Assembly: GCA_964454675.1 (NCBI GenBank)
Contig: CAYVUB010000006.1
Coordinates: 38,864 to 102,863, forward strand
Direction: 5' to 3'
DNA length: 64,000 bases
From: CAYVUB01 sp964454675
Lineage (GTDB): Bacteria > Bacteroidota > Bacteroidia > Flavobacteriales > Flavobacteriaceae
The translations under genes and the position numbers were made by a program. The notes beneath the pieces were generated by a model, which was given only the letters and a program-made list of their open reading frames with translations, was not told the origin of the DNA and did no database searches. The stretch's first letter is position 1; each line of letters starts with the position of its first letter. Shown piece by piece: positions 1 to 9,014 of this stretch.

Positions 1-933
1 AAAGAAAAAGATAAAAGCAATAACCAGATTGGCTATGGGTAAATTCAAAAATGAGTTCATAGCCAACTGCATTTGACCTTGCATTTCTGGATTTTGCATC
101 GCTTGATTCATCATATCCTGCTGAGGTGTTTGCATTTCTGCCAGATTGATTCCGAAAATTGCAGATATGATGAATACCAAAACGCCACCCAAAATTACCC
201 AAATAACAAACTGTGTAATACCTGCCAGCGATGTACCGATAATTTTTCCCATCATCAATTGTATAGGTTTAACGGATGAAATGATGATTTCAATAATCCT
301 ACTGGTTTTCTCCTCTATGACGCTTCGCATAATCATATTACCATAAATAATGATAAACATAAATAGCAAATACCCAGCAAACCCACCAAAAGCAAGCTTT
401 AAATAATTGTCATATCTTGAGGATGTTTGTCCACTAAAACTTTCTTGTGTAATATCAATACTCATTTTTGAAGCATTGATTTTCTCAATATCAACACCTT
501 CCTGTTGTAATTTTAAATCGGTCAGCTTTTTTTCCAAACGACTTTCCAAACCAGAAATCACAGTCATTGAAGGTGATTCTTCCGAATAAAATGTAATATT
601 TTTGGATATTTGTGAAACGTCCGTACCTTTTCGAACATATAGCAAACCGTAGTGCTCTTTGGCTTTTACTTGTTTTTTGGCATCTTCTAAACTGATGCCA
701 GAAAGCACAGTATAAGTAATGTTATCCGTATTCTTAAATACATCATTTACAAATCCCGACTCGTCCAAAATAGCAATCGTACGCTCTTTATCTTTGTTGA
801 TTTGCGATAAATAGGCCACAACTGCAATTAAGGCAATCATAATTATCGGACTTAAAAACGTCATTACGATGAAGGATTTATTCTTCACTTTATTCAGGTA
901 TTCTCTTTGTATAATGAGTGATAGGTGATTCAT
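1..933 (-). CDS. ABC-2 type exporter permease (NatB-like), 3' end outside window
   Basis: Reading the minus strand from the ATG at 933 gives 311 codons with no stop before the window edge, so the gene is partial. The protein starts MNHLSLIIQREYLNKVKNKS and has a first membrane segment at about residues 22-42, then a long extracytoplasmic domain, then further hydrophobic segments after about residue 200 (FAGYLLFMFIIIYGNMIM). This is the layout of NatB/ABC-2 permeases, which usually run to about 430 residues. It begins one base after the stop codon of the ATPase gene, so the two are surely co-transcribed and form one exporter. The substrate cannot be told. Confidence 0.85.
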   Translation of the reverse strand, partial: MNHLSLIIQREYLNKVKNKSFIVMTFLSPIIMIALIAVVAYLSQINKDKERTIAILDESGFVNDVFKNTDNITYTVLSGISLEDAKKQVKAKEHYGLLYVRKGTDVSQISKNITFYSEESPSMTVISGLESRLEKKLTDLKLQQEGVDIEKINASKMSIDITQESFSGQTSSRYDNYLKLAFGGFAGYLLFMFIIIYGNMIMRSVIEEKTSRIIEIIISSVKPIQLMMGKIIGTSLAGITQFVIWVILGGVLVFIISAIFGINLAEMQTPQQDMMNQAMQNPEMQGQMQLAMNSFLNLPIANLVIAFIFFF

Positions 934-934
934 C

Positions 935-1861
935 TTAATTATTTTTTACGGTTTGAATAAAAATATCGTTGGCACTCGGAATAACTTCCACAAAGTGATG
1001 CACTTCTGCCTTTGACGTTAAAAATGATAACAACTCATTGGATGATGTGCTTTCCGGAAGTTTTACATTCAGCTTAATATCATCATTCAGGTTTTTGAAC
1101 GTTGCAGGGTGTACTTCAAACTTGTCTTTAATGAGCTTTACAACCTCATCGGGATTTGATGTTTGTAAGCCAACTTCAAACGTATTGGTCTTAAACCGGC
1201 GTTTAATATCGGTGAGTTTACCATCCAAAACCTTATTGGATTTATGGATAAGCGCGATATGGTCACACAATTCCTCTACCGATTCCATACGGTGTGTCGA
1301 GAAAATCACTGTTGACCCTTCGTCCCGCAATTGTAAAATTTCGTCTTTAATCAACGTTGCATTTATAGGGTCAAAACCGGAAAACGGTTCGTCAAAAATC
1401 AATAGCTTCGGTTTATGCAATACCGTTACCACAAACTGAATCTTTTGTGCCTGACCTTTGCTCAGCTCCTGAATTTTTTTGTTCCACCAGTCGCCTATTT
1501 CCAGTTTATCAAACCAATACTTAAGCCGTATTTTAGCATCATGTTTTGACAAGCCTTTTAACTGTGCCAGATACAAAACCTGCTCGCCTACTTTCATTGA
1601 CTTGTACAAGCCGCGCTCTTCGGGCAGGTAACCAATATCTTTGATATTCTCAGGTTTCAGAGGTTTTCCGTCTAAAAACACCTCGCCATGGTCGGGCATG
1701 GTAATTTGATTGATGATTCTTATTAAAGTGGTTTTTCCTGCTCCGTTGGGTCCCAGCAACCCAAAAATGCTGCCTTGTGGTACGGCAACAGAAACATTAT
1801 TTAGCGCTTTAAAATCTCCAAAATTTTTTGAGACCGATTGAGCTACTAATAAATCATTCAT
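935..1861 (-). CDS. ABC transporter ATP-binding protein (NatA-like)
   Basis: This 308-residue protein is the nucleotide-binding subunit of an ABC exporter. Walker A is GPNGAGKTT at about residues 37-45, the signature is LSKGQ rather than LSGGQ, Walker B is LLIFDEPFSG, and the H-loop is in STHRMES. After about residue 220 comes the extra C-terminal domain common in NatA-type ATPases. It lies immediately upstream of the permease gene on the same strand and should hydrolyse ATP to power that permease. The LSKGQ signature occurs in this subfamily and does not suggest loss of function. The substrate is unknown. Confidence 0.88.
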   Translation of the reverse strand: MNDLLVAQSVSKNFGDFKALNNVSVAVPQGSIFGLLGPNGAGKTTLIRIINQITMPDHGEVFLDGKPLKPENIKDIGYLPEERGLYKSMKVGEQVLYLAQLKGLSKHDAKIRLKYWFDKLEIGDWWNKKIQELSKGQAQKIQFVVTVLHKPKLLIFDEPFSGFDPINATLIKDEILQLRDEGSTVIFSTHRMESVEELCDHIALIHKSNKVLDGKLTDIKRRFKTNTFEVGLQTSNPDEVVKLIKDKFEVHPATFKNLNDDIKLNVKLPESTSSNELLSFLTSKAEVHHFVEVIPSANDIFIQTVKNN

Positions 1862-1956
1862 ATAAAAAAGTTTGTAAATTAATTATGGTTTGTAAATATA
1901 TTAAATGTTCACCAAGCAGGGTTGGTATATCAAGCATTTTTTAGCTCAAAAGTATT

Positions 1957-1993
1957 AAAAACAAAACCCACCCTTAAACGAGTCAAGGATGGG
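1957..1993 (-). terminator. Rho-independent terminator of grpE-dnaJ
   Basis: On the minus strand a 9-bp stem (CCCATCCTT with AAGGGTGGG, one G-U or mismatch pair) is followed by TTTTGTTTTT. It lies about 80 bases downstream of the dnaJ stop. Confidence 0.7.
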
Positions 1994-2017
1994 AAAAAAT
2001 TGCTATGAAAAAGAAAA

Positions 2018-2039
2018 ATACCACTAATGAGAATTAGTG
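2018..2039 (-). terminator. Second, upstream terminator-like hairpin behind dnaJ
   Basis: A perfect 7-bp stem (CACTAAT with ATTAGTG, 4-base loop) is followed on the minus strand by GTATTTTTCTTTTT. With the hairpin at 1957-1993 it makes a tandem terminator behind dnaJ. Confidence 0.55.
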
Positions 2040-2076
2040 ATGCCCAAATATAGTATTTTTTATTGAAAATACCAGC

Positions 2077-3195
2077 TTATGAAAACATATCTTTTACTTT
2101 TTCAAAAAAAGATTTATCGCCGCTTTCCGGTTTAGGTTCAAAGTGTTCGTCATTCTTCATGTTTTCAAAGAATTCACGCTGTTGTTTGCTTAATGTTTTT
2201 GGTGTCCAGACATTTACATGAACCAGTAAATCTCCGCGTCCATACCCGTTTATACTTGGTATTCCTTTGCCTTTTAAGCGTAAAATTTTTCCCGACTGCA
2301 CACCGGCATCAATTTTAATACGTACTTTTCCGGTAACGGTATCAATATCTTTTGAAGTACCCAACACAGCATCGGGAAGGCTAACGTACAAATCGTAGTG
2401 TAAATTATCGCCTTCACGCTTCAATGTAAGGTGTTCTTCTTCATGAATAGCAACCAGTAAATCTCCGGGAATACCATTTGCCGGCGCATCGTTTCCTTTT
2501 CCTGTTACTTTAAGCTGCATACCGTCAACCACGCCCGCAGGAATTTTTACAGAAACGGTTTCTTCAGAGATAATTAATCCCTGTGCATCGGCATCGGCAG
2601 GTTTTTTATCAATGGTTTGCCCCAAACCTCCACATACGGTACAAGGTGTGGATGTTTGCATACGCCCGAGAATGGTGTTGGCAATACGGGTTACTTGCCC
2701 TGTACCGTTACAGGTTCCACATGTTTTGTAAGTGGTGCCTGGTGCCTGGATTTTACGTTTTACTTTTAGCTTTTTCTCAACACCTTCGGCTATTTCATCC
2801 AGAGTAAGTGTTATTTTGATACGCAGATTACTGCCTTTGGCACGACGCTGACCGCCGAAACCTCCACCAAAACCTGAAAAACCGCCACCGCCAAAAGCAC
2901 TTCCGAAGATATCGCCAAACTGGCTGAATATGTCATCCATATTCATGCCGCCACCGCCAAAACCTCCTGCACCTTCAAACGCCTGATGCCCAAACTGATC
3001 ATAACGTGCTTTCTTTTCGGGATTGCTCAGTACCTCATAAGCTTCGGCTGCCTTTTTAAAATTTTCTTCGGCTTCTTTGTCATCGGGGTTTTTATCGGGA
3101 TGGTATTTTAATGCCATCTTGCGATATGCTTTTTTTATCTCATCGGCCGATGCGCTTTTGCTGATGCCTAATATGTCATAATAGTCTTGCTTCAT
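2077..3195 (-). CDS. dnaJ: Chaperone protein DnaJ
   Basis: The 372-residue DnaJ stimulates the ATPase of DnaK and hands it unfolded protein in the cytoplasm. Residues 1-70 are the J domain with the HPD motif in KYHPDKNPDD. A glycine- and phenylalanine-rich linker follows at about 75-118, then a short cysteine region, the substrate-binding C-terminal domains and a DKSFFEKVKDMFS tail. Only two CxxCxGxG motifs are present (CGTCNGTG and CTVCGGLG) instead of the four of classical DnaJ, so it can bind one zinc centre at most. I believe this is common in Flavobacteriia. It lies 10 bases downstream of grpE in the same operon. Confidence 0.96.
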   Translation of the reverse strand: MKQDYYDILGISKSASADEIKKAYRKMALKYHPDKNPDDKEAEENFKKAAEAYEVLSNPEKKARYDQFGHQAFEGAGGFGGGGMNMDDIFSQFGDIFGSAFGGGGFSGFGGGFGGQRRAKGSNLRIKITLTLDEIAEGVEKKLKVKRKIQAPGTTYKTCGTCNGTGQVTRIANTILGRMQTSTPCTVCGGLGQTIDKKPADADAQGLIISEETVSVKIPAGVVDGMQLKVTGKGNDAPANGIPGDLLVAIHEEEHLTLKREGDNLHYDLYVSLPDAVLGTSKDIDTVTGKVRIKIDAGVQSGKILRLKGKGIPSINGYGRGDLLVHVNVWTPKTLSKQQREFFENMKNDEHFEPKPESGDKSFFEKVKDMFS

Positions 3196-3205
3196 TTTAA
3201 TTTAC

Positions 3206-3724
3206 TTAAAAACCGGTTACCACTTTTGGAAAACGGATAACTTTGTCGCCTAATTTATAGCCTTTTTCTACAACATCTACAATTTTGCCTTTTAAATCTT
3301 CGGTTGGCGCCGAAATTTGTGTAATGGCTTCGTGCTCATCGGCATTAAAAACATCGCCGGCAGCAACGGTTACTTCTTCCAGACCTTTATGCTTAAGAAT
3401 GTCTTTAAGCTTTTGACGAATCAATTCTACGCCTTTGGTTGACTCATCTTCTGTATATTTTAATGCTCTGTCAAAATCATCCAACACAGGCAATAATGCT
3501 GTCATTACTTCCTGACCGGCAGTTTTAAACAACTCTATACGTTCTTTGGTGGTACGGCGTTTGTAATTTTCAAACTCGGCAAACAATCTTAAAAATTTGT
3601 CTTTTTCTTTGGCTAATTCTTCTTTAAGCTGTTCTTCAACACTTTGTTCTTCAACTTGAGTATTTTCAAGGATTTCTTCCTGATTTTCTATGGTATCTGT
3701 CTGTGCTTTATCTTTTTTACTCAT
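3206..3724 (-). CDS. grpE: Nucleotide exchange factor GrpE
   Basis: The 172-residue GrpE releases ADP from DnaK. The first 35 residues are acidic and glutamate-rich, followed by a long coiled coil (about 35-90, KFLRLFAEFENYKRRTTKER) and the C-terminal beta domain ending in VIRFPKVVTGF, which is close to the family's usual ending. It is the first gene of the grpE-dnaJ operon. The upstream 176 bases are shared with the divergent acyltransferase gene. No HrcA CIRCE palindrome is obvious there. Confidence 0.96.
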   Translation of the reverse strand: MSKKDKAQTDTIENQEEILENTQVEEQSVEEQLKEELAKEKDKFLRLFAEFENYKRRTTKERIELFKTAGQEVMTALLPVLDDFDRALKYTEDESTKGVELIRQKLKDILKHKGLEEVTVAAGDVFNADEHEAITQISAPTEDLKGKIVDVVEKGYKLGDKVIRFPKVVTGF

Positions 3725-3900
3725 ATCTTTTTACTTTTAAAAAGTCTGTCTGCAATTACGATTGGCAAAAGTACTGCCATTATCTTTAAAATGTCAAAAT
3801 GTCACGAAAAATACTGCTTTATTTTTTTAAAGATTTTTCAATTAATCGGTATGTTCTTTAAATTTTACTTTTAAATTCGTTGGATTGATTAAAAATTAGA

Positions 3901-4977
3901 ATGGGATACATCAGAACTTTATTGGCTATTATAGTTATAATTGGTCATACTGAGCCACTTTTTGGCAGTGTTTTTTTAGGTGGTAAAATTTCTGTACAAG
4001 CATTTTACATTATTTCCGGTTTTTATATGTCTCTCATTTTATGCGAAAAGTATGTTGGTGTCAACAATTCTTACAAGCTATTTATAACCAACAGATTAAT
4101 ACGATTATACCCTGTATATTGGGCTGTATTGATTTTGATATTGACGGCATCGCTTTTGGTTGCTGCGATTACCGGCGGCAATCATTTTGGACCATTAAAT
4201 GTGTTTAAAGAGAACTATGATGTTTTATCGCCGTTAAGCCTGATAATTCTTGTAATATCCAATCTTTTTATCTTTTTTCAGGATACGTTGCTTTTTTTTG
4301 AAATTGATCCTGCAACCGGATCTTTTTTCTTTCAGCAGAAGTTCAACATCAATGCTTTGAATGGATTAAAATTTTCATTAGTCCCGCAGGCATGGACAGT
4401 GGCATTAGAATTACTTTTTTACCTTATTGCTCCATTCATCGTAAGACGAAAAACCCATATCATCATATTATTATTTATGCTTTTTGTAATTCTTAAAAGC
4501 TTTTTACATTACGGATTGGGATTGAATTACGCACCGTGGAATTTTAGGTTTTTTCCAAGTGAATTGATTTTTTTCCTTATGGGAATTATATCTTACAAAA
4601 TTTATACTAACTATCAGTGGTTATTGTCAAAACCAAACTTTAACAAGCTTGTATTTGCCTGTATTATAGCCGCATCACTTGTTTATGATAAAGTAACGTT
4701 TGATTATAAATCCCAATTATTCTTTACTTTATTTTTTCTGTCTATTCCGTTTATTTTTAAAATGTCGGGCAAATCAAAACTTGACCGGTATATCGGCGAA
4801 TTAAGTTATCCGCTTTATATTGTGCATATTTTTGTCATTTGGGTTACAGGCAATTTAGACTTTATAAATTCATACTCAGTTATTTATGTAATAATTATCT
4901 CTGTTTTTGCTTCAATAGTATTAAAACACTTTGTAAGTGATAAGGTTGAAATTTATAGGCAGAACAGGTTAAAATAA
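3901..4977 (+). CDS. Acyltransferase 3 family membrane protein (OafA/YrhL-like)
   Basis: The 358-residue protein is strongly hydrophobic with about ten membrane segments. The N-terminus YIRTLLAIIVIIGHTEP carries the conserved histidine of acyltransferase 3 enzymes, followed by FYIISGFYMS and RLIRLYPVYW, which are typical of the family. Members move acetyl or other acyl groups onto sugars of cell-surface polysaccharides. The acceptor is not predictable, because the gene stands alone: it is divergent from grpE and convergent with the next gene, only 7 bases away. Confidence 0.85.
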   Translation: MGYIRTLLAIIVIIGHTEPLFGSVFLGGKISVQAFYIISGFYMSLILCEKYVGVNNSYKLFITNRLIRLYPVYWAVLILILTASLLVAAITGGNHFGPLNVFKENYDVLSPLSLIILVISNLFIFFQDTLLFFEIDPATGSFFFQQKFNINALNGLKFSLVPQAWTVALELLFYLIAPFIVRRKTHIIILLFMLFVILKSFLHYGLGLNYAPWNFRFFPSELIFFLMGIISYKIYTNYQWLLSKPNFNKLVFACIIAASLVYDKVTFDYKSQLFFTLFFLSIPFIFKMSGKSKLDRYIGELSYPLYIVHIFVIWVTGNLDFINSYSVIYVIIISVFASIVLKHFVSDKVEIYRQNRLK

Positions 4978-4984
4978 AAATTAA

Positions 4985-5890
4985 CTAACCTAACAAATCT
5001 TCCAGTGCCAATTGCAAATGATGATATTCAAAATCAAAACCCGCATCTTCAATACGCTTTGAACTCACGCGTTGACTTTCAAATAATAACACATGCATTT
5101 CACCCAAAACGAGCTGCATTATAAACCGAGGAATATTAGGCAGCCATAACGGACGGCTTAACGCTTTGGCAACTATTCTTGTAAACTCTTTATTGGTTAC
5201 GGGATTTGGTGCTACCGCATTGTAAACCCCTGTTAAACGGTGCTGTAAAACATGTATAAACAGTTGTGCCAGGTCGGTTATGTGAATCCACGACTGCCAT
5301 TGCATACCGGTACCAAAAGCAGCACCCAAACCATAACGAACAGGTCTGGCTATTTGCGGCAATGCGCCTCCATCTTTAGCCAGCACCAACCCGATTCTGA
5401 TTTTTACGGTTTTTATGCCAAGTGCTTCAAAAGCATCAACTTCATCTTCCCACGTTTTGACAACTTTACCCAGAAAACCCGAAGCTACATTGGTATTGGA
5501 TTCATCATAATAATTGGTTTGAGAATCGGGATAAAGCCCAATGGCACTTGCAGAAATTAACTGTGTAATGGTATGGTTTGAACCTTGCAATGCGGTTTTT
5601 AAAAGTTGTAACGACCGGACTCTGCTGTCTAAAATTTCCTGCTTGTATGCTTTTGTCCAACGTTTTGCAATGGTACTACCTGCCAGATTTACAATGGTGT
5701 CAACACCTTCAAAACAAGCAATATCGATACTTTGTGATTTTGGATTCCAGTAAAATCCTTTACGGTTTGCCTGCTGTGTGAGTTTTTCTTTTGAAGTAGT
5801 CAAATAATGAACAGAAATTCCATGAACATCACAATAATGCATAATTTCTTTACCTACCAAACCTGTTGCGCCTGTTATTAAAACTTTCAT
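4985..5890 (-). CDS. TIGR01777 family NAD(P)-binding epimerase-like protein
   Basis: The 301-residue protein begins KVLITGATGLVGKEI, the GxxGxxG nucleotide-binding motif of extended short-chain dehydrogenases. It contains SASAIGLY (the catalytic Ser region), the lysine-containing segment VKTWEDE, and the C-terminal DUF1731 part (NKEFTRIVAKALSRPLWLPNIP) that defines TIGR01777 (YfcH/SDR39U1). The family's reaction is not established. It lies between two unrelated genes, and its 3' end meets the acyltransferase gene tail to tail. Confidence 0.87.
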   Translation of the reverse strand: MKVLITGATGLVGKEIMHYCDVHGISVHYLTTSKEKLTQQANRKGFYWNPKSQSIDIACFEGVDTIVNLAGSTIAKRWTKAYKQEILDSRVRSLQLLKTALQGSNHTITQLISASAIGLYPDSQTNYYDESNTNVASGFLGKVVKTWEDEVDAFEALGIKTVKIRIGLVLAKDGGALPQIARPVRYGLGAAFGTGMQWQSWIHITDLAQLFIHVLQHRLTGVYNAVAPNPVTNKEFTRIVAKALSRPLWLPNIPRFIMQLVLGEMHVLLFESQRVSSKRIEDAGFDFEYHHLQLALEDLLG

Positions 5891-6032
5891 TGCTGCTTTT
5901 TTATAAAGTTAAGCAATATTTTTGCTGAAAAAGTTGATTTTAGAGTAGGTTTAACAGAATTAACGAAACTTTATGGATATTCTCTAATTTGGATTTTGAA
6001 CAGCTTTTTTTACGAGCTTTTTGTGGATAAAA

Positions 6033-6158
6033 CATTTGGCTCATAAATTCGCCGAATGCTCAGAATCTTTTCTCAATATAGCATTTGGCTCATAAATTCG
6101 CCGAATGCTCAGAATCTTTTCTCAATATAGCATTTGGCTCATAAATTCGCCGAATGCT
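6033..6158 (-). repeat. 49-bp tandem duplication of the mnmD 3' end
   Basis: A 49-bp unit occurs at 6033-6081, again at 6082-6130, and a third time as a 28-base start at 6131-6158. The third copy contains the last codons and stop codon of mnmD. The two complete copies lie just downstream and repeat the gene's 3' end plus trailer. Each copy can fold into a 9-bp stem (GCATTTGGC with GCCGAATGC), so mnmD mRNA should end in two or three successive hairpins. Confidence 0.9.
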
Positions 6159-6813
6159 TCGTTGCACGAAGCATTTCACGTTTGCCGGGTGGACCTTGTA
6201 GTTTTTCGACCGTAAAACCTACCGAAAGCATCGCACGGCGTACACTGCCTTTTGCGGCATAAGTTACCAAAAAACCGTTAGGCTTTAAAGCGTCAAACAT
6301 TTGTTTAAAAACGGTTTCTGTCCATAATTCGGGTTGGACTCTGGCTCCAAAAGCGTCAAAATAAATCAAATCGAACTTTGAGGTATCCTCAATATCTTTG
6401 AATTGTTTTAACTGTTTTGTCAATGTAAAATATGGTGTGATACGATGAGATTCATCCCAACTTACAGAATGCATTTTTTTAAAATCGCCTGTATAACTTT
6501 CGGCATTTAATTGCTGTATATAGTTTAAACTTTTAGTTTCTTCAATACTTACGGGATACGCTTCTACACCGGTATAATTGATGTTGGTCTGCTGTTTTTC
6601 GGCTTCTGTTAATGTGATAAGCGCATTTAATCCTGTTCCAAAGCCTATTTCTAAAATTGAAAGTTCTTTTTTATCTACACAATGTAATCCATGTTTTATA
6701 AATACATGCCGTGCTTCTTGAATGGCACCATGAAGTGAATGGTACTGCTCGTTCCAGTCTTCAATCCGGATGGTTGTCGAGCCGTCGGCAGTAGTGATGA
6801 TACGACGTTTCAA
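6139..6813 (-). CDS. mnmD: tRNA 5-methylaminomethyl-2-thiouridine methyltransferase MnmD
   Basis: The 224-residue stand-alone MnmD (DUF752) makes the last methylation of the mnm5s2U34 wobble base of certain tRNAs from S-adenosylmethionine. The SAM motif is LEIGFGTGLNAL at about 53-64. The DUF752 signature appears in IYFDAFGARVQPELWTETVF and GFLVTYAAKGSVRRAM. The protein lacks the MnmC oxidase domain, as is usual outside proteobacteria. It sits two bases downstream of a small lipoprotein gene, so translation is probably coupled. Its 3' end is duplicated in tandem (6033-6158). Confidence 0.9.
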   Translation of the reverse strand: MKRRIITTADGSTTIRIEDWNEQYHSLHGAIQEARHVFIKHGLHCVDKKELSILEIGFGTGLNALITLTEAEKQQTNINYTGVEAYPVSIEETKSLNYIQQLNAESYTGDFKKMHSVSWDESHRITPYFTLTKQLKQFKDIEDTSKFDLIYFDAFGARVQPELWTETVFKQMFDALKPNGFLVTYAAKGSVRRAMLSVGFTVEKLQGPPGKREMLRATKHSANL

Positions 6814-6815
6814 AA

Positions 6816-7256
6816 CTATTTAATTAACAGCTTTTTTATTCGCGGTATAGGTCCTGTACATTCGGTTTGATGACAGGAAATACAGAGATTGACCGAATTA
6901 TTAAACCTGTCTTTAAGGTCAATCTCTGACTCTGTATTGTAGATTTCTTTTTCGGCTTCAATGAATAGCTTTGAAAAAGAATCAAAGGTTTCGTTGCGTC
7001 CTTTACCTTTGGTAAATTCGGCCGAATGAATTTTTAAAAATTCCAACGGAAACTCTGTGGGCTGCTTCCCGTCAATAATTTGCTGCTTAACTGTCAGGTT
7101 GTATGCATACATCTCGTTCATCAAGTTTGCCATTTCTGACGGAACGTACATATCATAAACTATGGGTTCGTTTTCTTTAGCTGAATTTTCCACACCGGAA
7201 TCTTTACACGAAAAAAAACCACACCCTATTAAACACGCTATTACAAGTCGCTTCAT
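6816..7256 (-). CDS. Small lipoprotein with one CxxCH haem-binding motif
   Basis: The 146-residue protein has a lipoprotein signal peptide (MKRLVIACLIGCGFFSC, probable lipidated Cys17) followed by a charged region. Its C-terminus contains CISCHQTECTGPIPRIKKLL, so CISCH fits a single covalent c-type haem site. I take it to be a periplasm-facing lipoprotein of the cytochrome c kind. The sequence before the motif is mostly helical and does not match a family I can name. It lies between the DUF4920 lipoprotein gene (14 bases upstream) and mnmD (2 bases downstream) in one operon. Confidence 0.75.
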   Translation of the reverse strand: MKRLVIACLIGCGFFSCKDSGVENSAKENEPIVYDMYVPSEMANLMNEMYAYNLTVKQQIIDGKQPTEFPLEFLKIHSAEFTKGKGRNETFDSFSKLFIEAEKEIYNTESEIDLKDRFNNSVNLCISCHQTECTGPIPRIKKLLIK

Positions 7257-7270
7257 TGCAATTCCTGTTT

Positions 7271-7777
7271 TTAATTTTCTTTAAGCAATACACCATCTGC
7301 CATAAAGGTATAGGTTCTTTTTACTTCTGTTATGGCTTCAATTTCTTCTTTTGATTTTCCTGCGTCTTCTGCAAAATGGCGTTGTTCTGCAACAGAAACT
7401 TCATCAACATAAGCCAGACCGTTTACAATAACTTCTTTGCCTGCAATGTTTTTTGGCATAAAAAACCCGTAGTCCTTAAATTTTACTCTGGCAGTAGTAC
7501 CGTCTTCAAGATTAACGGTCATCCAGCAGCCTTTTACCTGGCAAACGGCATCAACCTTTGCGGTCATTTTTGAGTTTATGGTATCACCGGCAGTCATCGC
7601 TTTATAATGTTCTGCCATGCGGGTTGCAGGAAGCGCATCAGTATCGGTAATTTTTTCACCAAAAGACGCATAAGCAATTTCTTTGGTTTCTTCCGGTTGT
7701 TGTTCAGTGGTTTTCTCGTTATTTTTACAAGATGTAAACGCTATAAGTAAAGCGAAAACAGTTATAATTTGTTTCAT
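7271..7777 (-). CDS. DUF4920 domain lipoprotein
   Basis: The 168-residue protein has a lipobox (LLIAFTSCKNN, Cys17), a short acidic linker, and then the DUF4920 domain from about residue 40, recognisable by CQVKGCWMTVNLEDG and FKDYGFFMPKNIAGKEVIVNG. The paired cysteines in CQVKGC could bind a metal or form a disulfide; this is inference. The function is unknown. It is the first gene of the operon with the CxxCH lipoprotein and mnmD. The upstream 144 bases are shared with the divergent ilvE gene. Confidence 0.8.
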   Translation of the reverse strand: MKQIITVFALLIAFTSCKNNEKTTEQQPEETKEIAYASFGEKITDTDALPATRMAEHYKAMTAGDTINSKMTAKVDAVCQVKGCWMTVNLEDGTTARVKFKDYGFFMPKNIAGKEVIVNGLAYVDEVSVAEQRHFAEDAGKSKEEIEAITEVKRTYTFMADGVLLKEN

Positions 7778-7894
7778 AAAAGATAGTGTTATTATTTAAT
7801 GTGTTTACAAACAACACATTTGAATTTTTTTTACAAAGACAAAGATACATTTATTTTAAAATAACTTTAGGTTTTTTATACCACATTAATTCTA

Positions 7895-7902
7895 TAAGTT
7901 TG
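7895..7902 (+). promoter_or_regulatory. Promoter -7 element of ilvE
   Basis: TAAGTTTG matches the Bacteroidota -7 consensus TAnnTTTG and lies 20 bases before the ilvE start codon. No clear TTTG -33 element is present. Confidence 0.5.
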
Positions 7903-7921
7903 CATCAGAAACAAAAATACA

Positions 7922-8992
7922 ATGACAAAATTTTCAACCTACGAAATCGATGTAGTAAAAGCCGAAACATCAAAAATTGCTGCTGTTGATTTTGACAATA
8001 TAGCCTTTGGAAGAATCTTTACCGACCACATGTTTGTATGTGATTATGTTGATGGTGAATGGCAACAACCAAAAATAGTACCGTATCAGCCTATGAGCAT
8101 GGAACCTTCTGCACGTGTGTTTCATTATGGCCAGGCGGTTTTTGAAGGCATGAAAGCCTATAAAGACGACCAAGGCAAAGTCTGGTTGTTTCGCCCCGAA
8201 GATAATTTTAACCGGATTAACAAATCGGCGGCACGACTGGCAATGCCCGAATTTCCGAAAGACTACTTTTTTGAAGGATTACTGACATTGCTGCGCATGG
8301 ATAGTGAATGGATAAAACCCGGCGTGGGCAACTCCCTATATGTACGTCCGTTTGTACTTGCAACCGAACCTGCGATTGCTGCGGCACCATCCAATACTTA
8401 CAGGTTTATGATAATTTGTTCGCCGGCAAAAGCATACTACACAGGAAAAGTAAATGTGATTTTTGCTGAAAAATACAGCCGTTCTGCCGATGGCGGCGTA
8501 GGATTTGCCAAAGCTGCAGGAAATTATGCCGCACAGTTTTATCCTACAAGCCTGGCACAAAAAAAAGGATACCAGCAAGTAGTGTGGACAGATGCCAGCA
8601 CACACGAATTTCTTGAAGAAGCCGGTACCATGAACGTGTTTTTCAGAGTAAATGACACACTGCTTACTGCGCCTACAAGCGATCGTATTCTTGATGGTGT
8701 AACCAGAAAAAGTATTATAAAACTTGCAGAGGATAATGATATTAAGGTAGAAATACGCCGTGTAAGAGTAAGCGAAATTAAAGATGCTGCCAAAAACGGC
8801 TCGTTAAAAGAGATTTTTGGCACAGGAACCGCCGCAGTAATAAGTCCGATTTCGACATTTGAACATGCTAATGAAGTTTTTGAGCTTCCGGAAATTGCAG
8901 ATTCTTACGCCACATTATTTAAAACCAAAATGCTTAATATACAACACAACATTTCTGAAGACCCCAACGGATGGCGGTTTGAAGTGTTGTAA
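7922..8992 (+). CDS. ilvE: Branched-chain amino acid aminotransferase
   Basis: The 356-residue class IV PLP enzyme transfers the amino group between glutamate and branched-chain 2-oxo acids, the last step of Leu, Ile and Val synthesis and the first of their breakdown. Family features are YQPMSMEPSARVFHYGQAVFEGMKAY, the lysine that binds PLP in GFAKAAGNYAAQF, and EEAGTMNVFF. The length and the motif LYVRPFVLATEPAIA fit the bacterial type II branched-chain enzyme (about 355 residues). It is a single gene closed by a terminator at 9015-9066. Confidence 0.95.
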   Translation: MTKFSTYEIDVVKAETSKIAAVDFDNIAFGRIFTDHMFVCDYVDGEWQQPKIVPYQPMSMEPSARVFHYGQAVFEGMKAYKDDQGKVWLFRPEDNFNRINKSAARLAMPEFPKDYFFEGLLTLLRMDSEWIKPGVGNSLYVRPFVLATEPAIAAAPSNTYRFMIICSPAKAYYTGKVNVIFAEKYSRSADGGVGFAKAAGNYAAQFYPTSLAQKKGYQQVVWTDASTHEFLEEAGTMNVFFRVNDTLLTAPTSDRILDGVTRKSIIKLAEDNDIKVEIRRVRVSEIKDAAKNGSLKEIFGTGTAAVISPISTFEHANEVFELPEIADSYATLFKTKMLNIQHNISEDPNGWRFEVL

Positions 8993-9014
8993 CAAACATT
9001 GACTTTCAACTATC

